NCBI GenBank assembly: GCA_000023405.1
Contig: CP001643.1
Location: 3,224,001-3,288,000 of the forward strand
DNA from: Brachybacterium faecium DSM 4810
GTDB lineage: Bacteria > Actinomycetota > Actinomycetes > Actinomycetales > Dermabacteraceae
Direction: 5' to 3'
DNA: 64,000 nt
Shown here one piece after another: positions 48,970 to 56,515 of this stretch (positions are counted from its first letter, which is position 1; every line of letters starts with the position of its first letter). The notes below the pieces were generated by a model. That model had not been told where the DNA came from. It ran no database searches and saw only the letters and a list, made by a program, of their open reading frames with translations. The translations under genes and the position numbers were made by a program.

Positions 48970-50983
48970 CCTGCACCACCGGGAGCGACAGCTCGGTCAC
49001 GCTCTCATCAGGCCAGGTGACGCGCACCGAGTCGCCGACGATCTCCACAGCCGTCCCCTCCACCCGGGCGGGACGCCCGCCGAGGTGCACTGCCACCGCG
49101 CACACCGTGCCGGCCGGCACGCCCTCGCCGAGCAGGTGCGGCACGGCGAGGTGGGGGCCCAGCGGGCTCACGGCACCCTCCCTGTGCACAGCAGGCGCGA
49201 GCTCGCCGCGCAGCGGGGTCAGCGAGCTGTGCAGGGTGGTGCCATCGGAACGGGTCAGCTGCAGCCCGGCCGGGCCGGTCCGCGTGGCCGGATCGGGGCC
49301 GGACAGCGGCCAGCCCGCGATCGCCAGCGGAAGATCCACATCGGTCTCGGCCCGCACCATCCGCACTTCGAGATCTCCCCGGACCACGCTCGCGACAGTC
49401 AGCACAGGGCCCTCGATCACCTCTCCGCCGCGCCCGGAGCCGTGGTCGCCGCCGGTCCCCTCCGTGAGCACCCAGTGGCAGCGCTGACGGGAGATGCCCA
49501 GACCGGTCGACTCGTCGATCTGCTCCAGCGCGAGAGTCTCGAAGCCCGTGCGATGGCTCCACCCGTGCTCGGGATGGACGACCGCGACGGTCTGATCCCG
49601 GGGATCCAGGACGTCCGGCCCGGTCATGGGAGGGCTCGTGACGGTCGAGTAGCCGAGGCGGGCGTACAGCGGCGCGTCGGTGCGCCGGCTGCCGGGCAGG
49701 GCATGGTCGGTGCCGTGGTTGATCACCCGCACGATCCCGTCCTCGCGCGTCCGAGAGACCAGCCAGCCGGGGACGGGAAGGATCTGTGCGGCATCCTGCC
49801 TCCCGCCGGAGCCGCCCCGCTCGACCGGCAGCGGCTCCTCGACGGCGGTCCACACCGCGTGGTCCGCCGGCAGTGCGAGGCCGAGGAACCCCTTCGCCGC
49901 CCAGTACGGGGAGCCGGGGCCGGAGTAGCTCTGCGCCATCTCGCCGAATTCGTGGAACCACCCCAGGGTCAGCAGGCCCTCGCCGTCGGGCACTCCGCGG
50001 GTCAGGAAATGCTCGAGCACGCCGGAGGCCGCGCGGCGCAGCGCCCCGGGGTCGATCCGCGGCTGCGGGCCGTCCGCGAGCCCTTCGAGCGCCGCGGCCC
50101 AGGGGGCGGCGGCCACGGCCATCCGGTAGATGAGGCTGCGCCCCTGGATGAGCGGTCCCCCGTCGGCTCCGATGAGCCCCATGGCGTCGACGGCGAAACG
50201 GGCGAGCCGCTCGCGGTGGCGCTCATCGTCGGCCGGCAGGAGCAGCCCGTCCGCCCGCAGCTCATCGGCGCCGCGCATACGGCGCCAGAGGGTCGGGAAC
50301 ACCGCGAAGGCCCAGGTGCCGTAATGATCGACGGCACGCTCGGCACCATCGGTGAACCAGCCGCCCTCCCGGGCACAGGCTTCGTGGACGGCGAGATCCT
50401 GACGCAGGTCGGCGCGCAGCGCCTCGACGTCCTCTCCGGCGCCGCAGGCCGGGTCGTACCGGGGGTCCGCACCGCGCAGGAAGGTCAGCACCACGATGCG
50501 GAACCACACCCAGTTGATCGGCGGGTATTCGGTGCCGATCACCTCGCGCAGCCAGTCCAGGGTGTGTGCCTGGGTTCGTTCGCTCAGGTGGTCCCAGATC
50601 CAGGGCCGGGTGAGGTCCAGCCCGAGGGCGATCGATGCGGCCTCGACCTTCGCCTGTCCCGTGGAGGCCGGACGCGGCCATGCGGTGGCGCTGTCGGGGT
50701 CCACGCCGGCGGTGAGCCCGCGTGCGTACTGCGCGATATGGCCCGAGGGATCCCGGCCGTCCTCCCCCGCGATGAGCAGCGCGACGATGAGGAACGAGCG
50801 GGCGAATCCCTCGAGGCCGTCGGAGGCGGGCCCGGAGCTGCTGAATCGTCCCGGCGGCAGGATCCGGGCGCCGTCGGCGCTGGTGTGGGGGCGCAGGGCC
50901 AGCAGCAGCTGGTCGGCGACCCCCTGCCAGTGTTCCCGGACGAGTCCGGTGCACGGGCTGAGGCGATGGTCGCGGTCGGTCAT
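48950..50983 (-). CDS. DUF2264 family protein
   Basis: A 677-residue protein of the DUF2264 family, found in polysaccharide-degradation loci; no activity is firmly established to my knowledge. The N-terminal half (about 10-380) looks like an (alpha/alpha) toroid, with ASDGLEGFARSFLIVALLIAGEDGRD, YPPINWVWFRIVVLTFLRG, GGWFTDG, and FPTLWRRM. A beta-rich C-terminal half follows, and the fold recalls polysaccharide lyases or unsaturated glucuronyl hydrolases. There is no signal peptide, so it is cytoplasmic. ATG 50983 overlaps the stop of the heparinase-like gene by 4 bp. Confidence 0.85.
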   Translation of the reverse strand: MTDRDHRLSPCTGLVREHWQGVADQLLLALRPHTSADGARILPPGRFSSSGPASDGLEGFARSFLIVALLIAGEDGRDPSGHIAQYARGLTAGVDPDSATAWPRPASTGQAKVEAASIALGLDLTRPWIWDHLSERTQAHTLDWLREVIGTEYPPINWVWFRIVVLTFLRGADPRYDPACGAGEDVEALRADLRQDLAVHEACAREGGWFTDGAERAVDHYGTWAFAVFPTLWRRMRGADELRADGLLLPADDERHRERLARFAVDAMGLIGADGGPLIQGRSLIYRMAVAAAPWAAALEGLADGPQPRIDPGALRRAASGVLEHFLTRGVPDGEGLLTLGWFHEFGEMAQSYSGPGSPYWAAKGFLGLALPADHAVWTAVEEPLPVERGGSGGRQDAAQILPVPGWLVSRTREDGIVRVINHGTDHALPGSRRTDAPLYARLGYSTVTSPPMTGPDVLDPRDQTVAVVHPEHGWSHRTGFETLALEQIDESTGLGISRQRCHWVLTEGTGGDHGSGRGGEVIEGPVLTVASVVRGDLEVRMVRAETDVDLPLAIAGWPLSGPDPATRTGPAGLQLTRSDGTTLHSSLTPLRGELAPAVHREGAVSPLGPHLAVPHLLGEGVPAGTVCAVAVHLGGRPARVEGTAVEIVGDSVRVTWPDESVTELSLPVVQVSRPAD

Positions 50984-53010
50984 GATCGTCGCTCTCCTGA
51001 GTCGGTGTCGACGGCGGTCAGGGTGAGGTCCGCACGGCCGGATCCGGCCCCCTCGAGGCTCAGCCGGTGCACCGCCCCGCCCCAGGACGCCGCCAGCAGA
51101 GGATCGTCGATCTCCCGTCGTTCCAGGGCACCGGCGCCGAGCTCCTCATCCCAGCGCAGCTCGGCGAGCGCCCCGGACAGGGCGCGGACTCGCAGCAGGC
51201 CGGGCGCGTGCGCGAGGGGATCGCCGGCGATCACGTGGTGGAGCACGACGGGCGGTTCGTCCTCGTGGCTGCCGCGCGCCTCCAGCTCCCATGCATCGCT
51301 GATGCGCACGGTGCGGGCGTCCCGGTCCAGGGCCGCGGTGCGTCGCCAGCTGCGCAGCCCGGCGGCAGCGGGGTAGGCGTCGCGGAGCTCGAGGTCGAGC
51401 ACGGAGCCGGAGCACGGTCCGCGAGTCGTGTCGGTGCTGGTCCCGCTCAGTGCGGGAACCACGTCGACGGCCCGGAATCGGGCCCCCACGCCCTGCTGGT
51501 GGCCCCGGATCTCCGGGAGGTTGTGCCAGGAGCTGGTCATGGTCCAGATCTCGTAGCGACGGTCGGTGAACGTCGTGGCTGTGTACGTGGGCTGCCCGAG
51601 GTCGATGAGCACCGGCGAGCCGTCGAGGGCGACGAGGTGTGACCCGACGTCGAGATGGTTGTGCGCCTCGTCGTTGTGGCCGCCCTTGATGGCGAGCGCC
51701 AGCCCGCTGGGGTCGCCGCCGCGTTCGCGGGCCACGAGCAGCTGCACCTCCGACAGCCAGGTCTCAGCGGGAAGCACCGGCCGGGCCCCGTGCCCGTCCG
51801 CCTCCCTCCAGGTGGCATCGCCGCAAGCGACGAGAACCCGACCGAGCCCTGTCTGCGGGCGCACGAGCGCGCGAGCACCCGAGCCGCGGTGGGCGAGGGC
51901 CTGGGCCGCGACGTCTCCGGCTCCCAGCGCATGCGCCCAACGGTGCAGCACGTCCCAGGGCTGTTCGGACGGGGGCCGGGCCGGACCGTCGGCGACGTTG
52001 ACGAACCATCCGTCCCCGAGCTCCATCCGCTGGGGGAAGCGCAGCAGAGCGCCGATCACCTCGATCCGGGCGACCGAGTCGCGGGGCAGCAGCCCGTCGG
52101 AGGCGATGACCAGCAGGTCGATCGCCTCGAGCATCCGGCAGGCGCCGTTCCAGTAGTAGGAGAACCCCTCGTCGATCCCTCCGTCAGCGGGGAAGGATGC
52201 CAGATAGCGGTCCACCTGGGCGATCGAGAGAGCGAGGATCGCGTCGCGGTCCTCGCGGTCGCCTTCGCCGTCGAGCAGGAGCAGGGCCGCAGCGATCAGA
52301 TGCTGGTGGATCCAGCCGGTCCAGTTATGGGCGGCACCGTGCAGCCAGTGCCAGTCGCGCCGAACGAGATACGGCTCGAACACGCGGGCCCGGGCCTTGC
52401 GACGGATCAGCGCGCGCAGTCCGGGGACCCGCTCCTCGAGCGCGTCACCGAGCGTGAGGTCCGCCCACGCCAGCACGTGCAGGGTCTGCGCGGCACCGAG
52501 GTCGAGCACGGGTGAGTCCAGATCCGGGACCACCCATCCGCGCCGGTCATGCACCTGCTCGTGCGCGACCCAGCACCAGGTCGACAGCTCGCAGAGCAGC
52601 ATGAGGCCGTCCGCCGCGCGGTCGATCCAGCGGGTCTCGCCGGTGCCGATCGCTGCGAGCACCGCCTCGCCGGTCATGATCCCGAGCCGGCGCACGTCGT
52701 CCTCGTAGTCCGTGCGGACGCCATCGCGCCAGTACCGGGCGTACTGACTGAGCAGGGGGAACGGCAGGGGCTCCGCGGCGGAGGCCCGGGCCGGTCCCGC
52801 GAGTGCCTCACGCAGCTCGTCGGGCAGGGCCGCAGCACCGCGCCCGGGCTCCAGCCGGGGCACGGCGAGCATGTGCGGAGCCTTGTCGAAGGCTTGCGAG
52901 AGGGCGACCGGCACCCCGGCGCGGCGTGCCGCGTGGGGGCCGGTGCCGTGCTCGTCCTCGCGATCGATGGGGAGACCCCACGCCTCGCGCAGTGGAGACG
53001 TGCTGGTCAT
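50980..53010 (-). CDS. heparinase II/III family protein
   Basis: A 676-residue lyase-like protein with an (alpha/alpha) toroid (about 60-380) and a C-terminal Hepar_II_III beta-sandwich region (about 400-650). Seen: RRDWHWLHGAAHNWTGW, GGIDEGFSYYWNGACRMLEAIDLL, and the beta domain start LALAIKGGHNDEAHNHLDVGSHLVALDG, whose HNHLD segment carries the family His/Asn. Relatives cleave uronate-containing chains such as heparan, alginate or related glycans by beta-elimination. No signal peptide, so it degrades imported oligosaccharide. It starts 16 bp after the isomerase gene with a weak ribosome site; coupled to DUF2264. Confidence 0.87.
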   Translation of the reverse strand: MTSTSPLREAWGLPIDREDEHGTGPHAARRAGVPVALSQAFDKAPHMLAVPRLEPGRGAAALPDELREALAGPARASAAEPLPFPLLSQYARYWRDGVRTDYEDDVRRLGIMTGEAVLAAIGTGETRWIDRAADGLMLLCELSTWCWVAHEQVHDRRGWVVPDLDSPVLDLGAAQTLHVLAWADLTLGDALEERVPGLRALIRRKARARVFEPYLVRRDWHWLHGAAHNWTGWIHQHLIAAALLLLDGEGDREDRDAILALSIAQVDRYLASFPADGGIDEGFSYYWNGACRMLEAIDLLVIASDGLLPRDSVARIEVIGALLRFPQRMELGDGWFVNVADGPARPPSEQPWDVLHRWAHALGAGDVAAQALAHRGSGARALVRPQTGLGRVLVACGDATWREADGHGARPVLPAETWLSEVQLLVARERGGDPSGLALAIKGGHNDEAHNHLDVGSHLVALDGSPVLIDLGQPTYTATTFTDRRYEIWTMTSSWHNLPEIRGHQQGVGARFRAVDVVPALSGTSTDTTRGPCSGSVLDLELRDAYPAAAGLRSWRRTAALDRDARTVRISDAWELEARGSHEDEPPVVLHHVIAGDPLAHAPGLLRVRALSGALAELRWDEELGAGALERREIDDPLLAASWGGAVHRLSLEGAGSGRADLTLTAVDTDSGERRS

Positions 53011-53026
53011 CGACGGTTCAACTCGC

Positions 53027-53893
53027 TCATGCCGACGGCAGCACGAGCTGCGTGAAGCGTTCGGCGATGGTCTTCGCGGAGTCGTCGGCCGGGGTGGCCC
53101 ACACGTCCTCGTTGAAGATCTCGACCTCGATGTCGCCGGTGTAGCCGGCCTCCTTGATCATCGCGGTGATCGAGGGGAAGTCGATGTAGCCGTCGCCCAT
53201 GTAGCCGCGGGAGTGCAGGGGCTCCGCCGCGAGCGGCAGGTTCCAGTCGCACACCTGGTAGCTGAACAGGCGGTCCGACGCCGCGGCGCGCTGGATCGCG
53301 CGCTCGAGGCAGGGGTCCCACCACACGTGGTAGGTGTCCACCACCACCCCGGCGGCGGGGCTGCCCGAGGCCTCGGCGATGTCGAGGGCCTGGTCGAGGG
53401 TGGACACCACGGCGCGGTCCGCCGCGAACATGGGGTGCAGCGGCTCGATGGACAGCGTCACCCCGCGCTCCTCGGCGTAGGGGGCGAGGGCGGTGACCGC
53501 CTCGGTGACCCGGGAGCGGGCGCCGATGAGGTCCTTGTCCTCGCGGTCCACCCCGCCGACGACGAGCACCAGCGTGGCGGCGCCGAGCGCGGCGGCCTCG
53601 TCGATCGCGCGGTGGTTGTCCTCGAGGGCGGCGGTCCGGTCCGCCTCGGCGGCGGCGGTGAGGAAGCCGCCGCGGCACAGGCTGCTCACGCGCAGTCCGG
53701 CGTCGTCGACCCGTCGGCGCAGCGCCTCCAGGCCGACCTCGGCGACGTCCTGGCGCCACAGGCCCACGGCGTCGATCCCGTTCGCGGCGGTGACCTCGAG
53801 GAACTCCTGCAGCGGGGTGGTGCGGAAGGTCCAGCGGTTCAGGGAGAGCCGCGGCGTGCCGGCGCCGAGGCGTTCGGAGGGTGAGGGGGTCAT
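53027..53893 (-). CDS. sugar phosphate isomerase/epimerase-like TIM barrel
   Basis: A 288-residue xylose-isomerase-like TIM barrel. Seen: LSLNRWTFRTTPLQEFLEVTAANGIDAVGLWR at strand one, metal-ligand candidates in LSIEPLHPMFAADRA (Glu, His), VVDTYHVWWDP (Asp, His), YQVCDWN, and DIEVEIFNED (Glu). It fits a sugar or sugar-acid isomerase or epimerase, or a 2-keto-myo-inositol dehydratase-like enzyme. ATG 53893 overlaps the stop of the DUF993 gene (ATGA, 53890-53893). The isomerase, DUF993 and Gfo/Idh genes form a tight cassette. Confidence 0.87.
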   Translation of the reverse strand: MTPSPSERLGAGTPRLSLNRWTFRTTPLQEFLEVTAANGIDAVGLWRQDVAEVGLEALRRRVDDAGLRVSSLCRGGFLTAAAEADRTAALEDNHRAIDEAAALGAATLVLVVGGVDREDKDLIGARSRVTEAVTALAPYAEERGVTLSIEPLHPMFAADRAVVSTLDQALDIAEASGSPAAGVVVDTYHVWWDPCLERAIQRAAASDRLFSYQVCDWNLPLAAEPLHSRGYMGDGYIDFPSITAMIKEAGYTGDIEVEIFNEDVWATPADDSAKTIAERFTQLVLPSA

Positions 53894-55176
53894 GCGGCGT
53901 CTCCTGTCGCGTGGGCGGGGGCGGCGGGCAGCTCGTACCCTGCAAGGCGCAGCAGCGAGTGCCAGCGCTCGGCGGCCAGCGCCGGCTGCTCGAGGTTCCC
54001 GGTGGTGGCGGCGAGCTCGATGGTGCGCGAGAGGTGCGGCAGGCTCCGTGCGGAGTGCATCCCGCCCACCATCGCGAACGCCTTCTGGTGGCCGTTCAGC
54101 CAGGCCAGGAACGCGACGCCGGTCTTGTAGTGGTAGGTCGGGGCGGAGAAGACGTGCCGGCCCAGCTGCTCGGAGGCGTCGAGGATGCGGCGCGCCTCCT
54201 CGGGGTCCCCGGCATCCAGCGCCTGCACGGCGGCGGAGGCGGCGGGGGCGGTCGCGGCGAAGGCGCCGAGCAGCGCATCGGAGTACTCGCCCTTCACCTG
54301 CTCCGCGCCGGGGGCGGTGGTCACGGTGCCGTCGCCGACGATGAGGTGGGAGAAGTGGAAGTCGTCCCCGGTGAGCATGCGCACGCCGCCTGGCAGGCGC
54401 TCGCGCACGGCGATCTCGGCGGCATCGTCCAGCAGGCTCATCTTCACGCCGCGGATCTTCGCGGGGTCGCGCTCGATGATGCGCAGCATGGTCCGGGCCG
54501 CCTCGGCGCTGTCCGTGCTGCCGAAGTAGCCCTCGAGCTGCGGGTCGAAGACGGTGCCGAGCCAGTGGATGACGACCGGGGCGGTCGCCTCCTCCAGCAC
54601 ACGGCGGTAGACCTCCTCGTAGTCCGCGGCGGTCCTCGCGGTGCGGGCGAGGTGCCGGCTGGCCATGAGCACGGCACCCGCGCCGGTGGCCTCCGTGGCG
54701 CGCAGCTGCTCGAGATACGCCTCGACGATCTCGTCCAGGCTCAGCTCCGGCTCGGCGCGCTGGTCGGTGTTGACGCCGGCGACCACCAGGTCGCTCACGG
54801 CGGCGCCGGCGGGGAACACGGCGGCGATCTCGGGATCCTCGAGCGCGGTGCGGGCCGCCTCGGCCGAACGGCTGATCAGCTCACGGGTCGCGGCCGGGTC
54901 CAGGCCCATGTTGCGCTGGGCGGTGTCCATCGCGTCGGCCACTCCGAGCCCGCGGGACCACATGGTGCGGCGGAAGGCGAGGGTGGCGTCCCAGTCGATG
55001 TCGGCCGGGGCGCCGGGGGTGTTGTCCCCGTGCACCTGCGGCACCACGTGCACCGCCGCGTAGATCACGCGGGAGCGCAGCGGCGCGGTGGGCCGGGCGA
55101 AGGCGGGGGCGTCGGCGAGCGCGATGGTGCGCAGCGAGCCGTCCTCCTCCAGCAGGGTCAGCGGCAGGTCGCTCAT
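53890..55176 (-). CDS. DUF993 family protein
   Basis: A 428-residue protein of the DUF993 family, related to the dihydrodipicolinate-synthase-like TIM-barrel aldolases. Its genes commonly sit beside Gfo/Idh dehydrogenases and sugar isomerases. Seen: RVIYAAVHVVPQVHGDNTPG, AVSDLVVAGVNTDQR, PVVIHWLGTVFDPQL, RGVKMSLLDDAAEIAVRERL with a Lys that could be the Schiff-base residue (inference), and MLTGDDFHFSHLIVGDG. ATG 55176 is favoured by GGAGGT 9 bases upstream; GTG 55185 overlaps the Gfo/Idh stop. Likely cleaves or hydrates a keto-sugar acid in the cassette's pathway. Confidence 0.82.
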   Translation of the reverse strand: MSDLPLTLLEEDGSLRTIALADAPAFARPTAPLRSRVIYAAVHVVPQVHGDNTPGAPADIDWDATLAFRRTMWSRGLGVADAMDTAQRNMGLDPAATRELISRSAEAARTALEDPEIAAVFPAGAAVSDLVVAGVNTDQRAEPELSLDEIVEAYLEQLRATEATGAGAVLMASRHLARTARTAADYEEVYRRVLEEATAPVVIHWLGTVFDPQLEGYFGSTDSAEAARTMLRIIERDPAKIRGVKMSLLDDAAEIAVRERLPGGVRMLTGDDFHFSHLIVGDGTVTTAPGAEQVKGEYSDALLGAFAATAPAASAAVQALDAGDPEEARRILDASEQLGRHVFSAPTYHYKTGVAFLAWLNGHQKAFAMVGGMHSARSLPHLSRTIELAATTGNLEQPALAAERWHSLLRLAGYELPAAPAHATGDAA

Positions 55177-55181
55177 CGTGC

Positions 55182-56345
55182 TCACACCTCCGTGAGCGGG
55201 TCGAGGCTGATGCGGCGGCCCTCGGCGGAGCTGGTCAGGCCCGCTTCGGCCAGGCGCACGCCGCGCGCGCCGGAGAGGAAGTCGAAGGGGTACTCGCGGC
55301 CCTCTGCATAGTGCGCGAGGAAGTCCTCCCACTGCACCTTGAAGCCGTTGTCGAAGCCGTCCGGTCCGGCGTTGTCCGGCACCTCGATCCAGTCGCCGCG
55401 GTAGTCGTGCGGGTCCTTGACGTCGGGGTTCCACACCGGCTTCGGGGTGGCCTCGCGCGGCTGGACGCGGGCCCCGTGCAGGCCGACGACGGCGCTGCCC
55501 CTGGTGCCGTCGACCTGGAACTCGACCAGCTCGTCGCGGTGCACGCGCACGTCCCAGCTGGAGTTCATCTGCACCACGGTGCCGCCCTCGAGGCGGAACA
55601 CGCCGTAGGCGGCGTCGTCGGCGGTGGCGGTGTACTGCTCGCCCTGCTCGTCCCAGCGCCGCCCGATGTGGGTGGCGGTCTGGGCGTAGACGTCCTCGAT
55701 GCGGCCGAACAGCTCCTCGATGACGTAGTTCCAGTGCGGGAACATGTCCGCGACGATGCCGCCGCCGTCCTCGCTGCGGTAGTTCCAGGAGGGCCGCTGG
55801 GCGCTCTGCCAGTCCCCCTCGTAGACCCAGTAGCCGAACTCGCCGCGCACGGAGAGGATCTCGCCGAAGAAGCCGGAGTCGATGAGGCGGCGCAGCTTGA
55901 GCAGGCCGGGCAGGTACAGCTTGTCGTGGACCACCCCGTTGACCACGCCCGCCTCCTTCGCGAGCTTCGCGAGCTCGAGGGCGTCCTCGAAGGTCTCCGC
56001 GGTGGGCTTCTCGGTGTAGATCGCCTTGCCGGCGGCGATCGCCTTCTTGAGGTTCGCGACGCGCAGGTTGGTGACCAGGGCGTCGAAGTAGACCTCGTAG
56101 TCCGGGTTCGCGAGCGCCTCGTCGACGTCGGTGGTCCACGCCGTCAGGCCGTGCTTCTCCGCCACGCCCCGCAGCTTCTCCTCGTTGCGGCCCACCAGCA
56201 GCAGGTCCGGCAGCAGCCGGTCGCCGCCGGCGATCTCGACCCCTCCCTGCTCCTGGATCGCGAGCAGGGACCGCACCAGGTGCTGGCGGTAGCCCATGCG
56301 CCCCGTGGCGCCGTTGACGATGATCCCGATCCTGCGTGTGGCCAT
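55182..56345 (-). CDS. Gfo/Idh/MocA family oxidoreductase
   Basis: A 387-residue NAD(P)-dependent sugar dehydrogenase. Seen: an N-terminal Rossmann fold with IIVNGATGRMGYRQHL, the EKP motif in YTEKPTAETFEDAL (about residues 113-126), and a C-terminal beta-sheet domain with GGGIVADMFPHWNYVIEELFG including the catalytic-type Asp/His. The glycine motif (GATGRMG) resembles dihydrodipicolinate reductase more than the usual GxGxxG. AGGAGA lies 8 bases before ATG 56345. First gene of the minus-strand operon Gfo/Idh, DUF993, isomerase, heparinase-like, DUF2264, preceded by two LacI-type operator candidates. Confidence 0.9.
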   Translation of the reverse strand: MATRRIGIIVNGATGRMGYRQHLVRSLLAIQEQGGVEIAGGDRLLPDLLLVGRNEEKLRGVAEKHGLTAWTTDVDEALANPDYEVYFDALVTNLRVANLKKAIAAGKAIYTEKPTAETFEDALELAKLAKEAGVVNGVVHDKLYLPGLLKLRRLIDSGFFGEILSVRGEFGYWVYEGDWQSAQRPSWNYRSEDGGGIVADMFPHWNYVIEELFGRIEDVYAQTATHIGRRWDEQGEQYTATADDAAYGVFRLEGGTVVQMNSSWDVRVHRDELVEFQVDGTRGSAVVGLHGARVQPREATPKPVWNPDVKDPHDYRGDWIEVPDNAGPDGFDNGFKVQWEDFLAHYAEGREYPFDFLSGARGVRLAEAGLTSSAEGRRISLDPLTEV

Positions 56346-56396
56346 GTGGCAGCTCTCCTTCGTGGTGGCCGGCACCGGTCTCGCAGCACTGCGAAC

Positions 56397-56459
56397 GGTA
56401 ACCGCTTTCCGTCGCGACCAGTCAAGCACATCGGATCAGGTTCGGGCAAGCGCTTGTCC
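56397..56459 (-). promoter_or_regulatory. two candidate LacI-type operators before the Gfo/Idh operon
   Basis: GGTAACCGCTTTCC at 56397-56410 and GGCAAGCGCTTGTCC at 56445-56459, the latter containing the perfect palindrome CAAGCGCTTG. On the minus strand a TTGACT -35 lies between them, with a TACCGT -10 overlapping the first site. The sites are also 57-119 bp upstream of the divergent GH95 gene, so both directions may be controlled. Confidence 0.55.
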
Positions 56460-56515
56460 AGTGAGCGGCGCCACCGGCGGGTCGGTGCCCGATCGCGAGC
56501 ACCCCGGCCCGCAGG

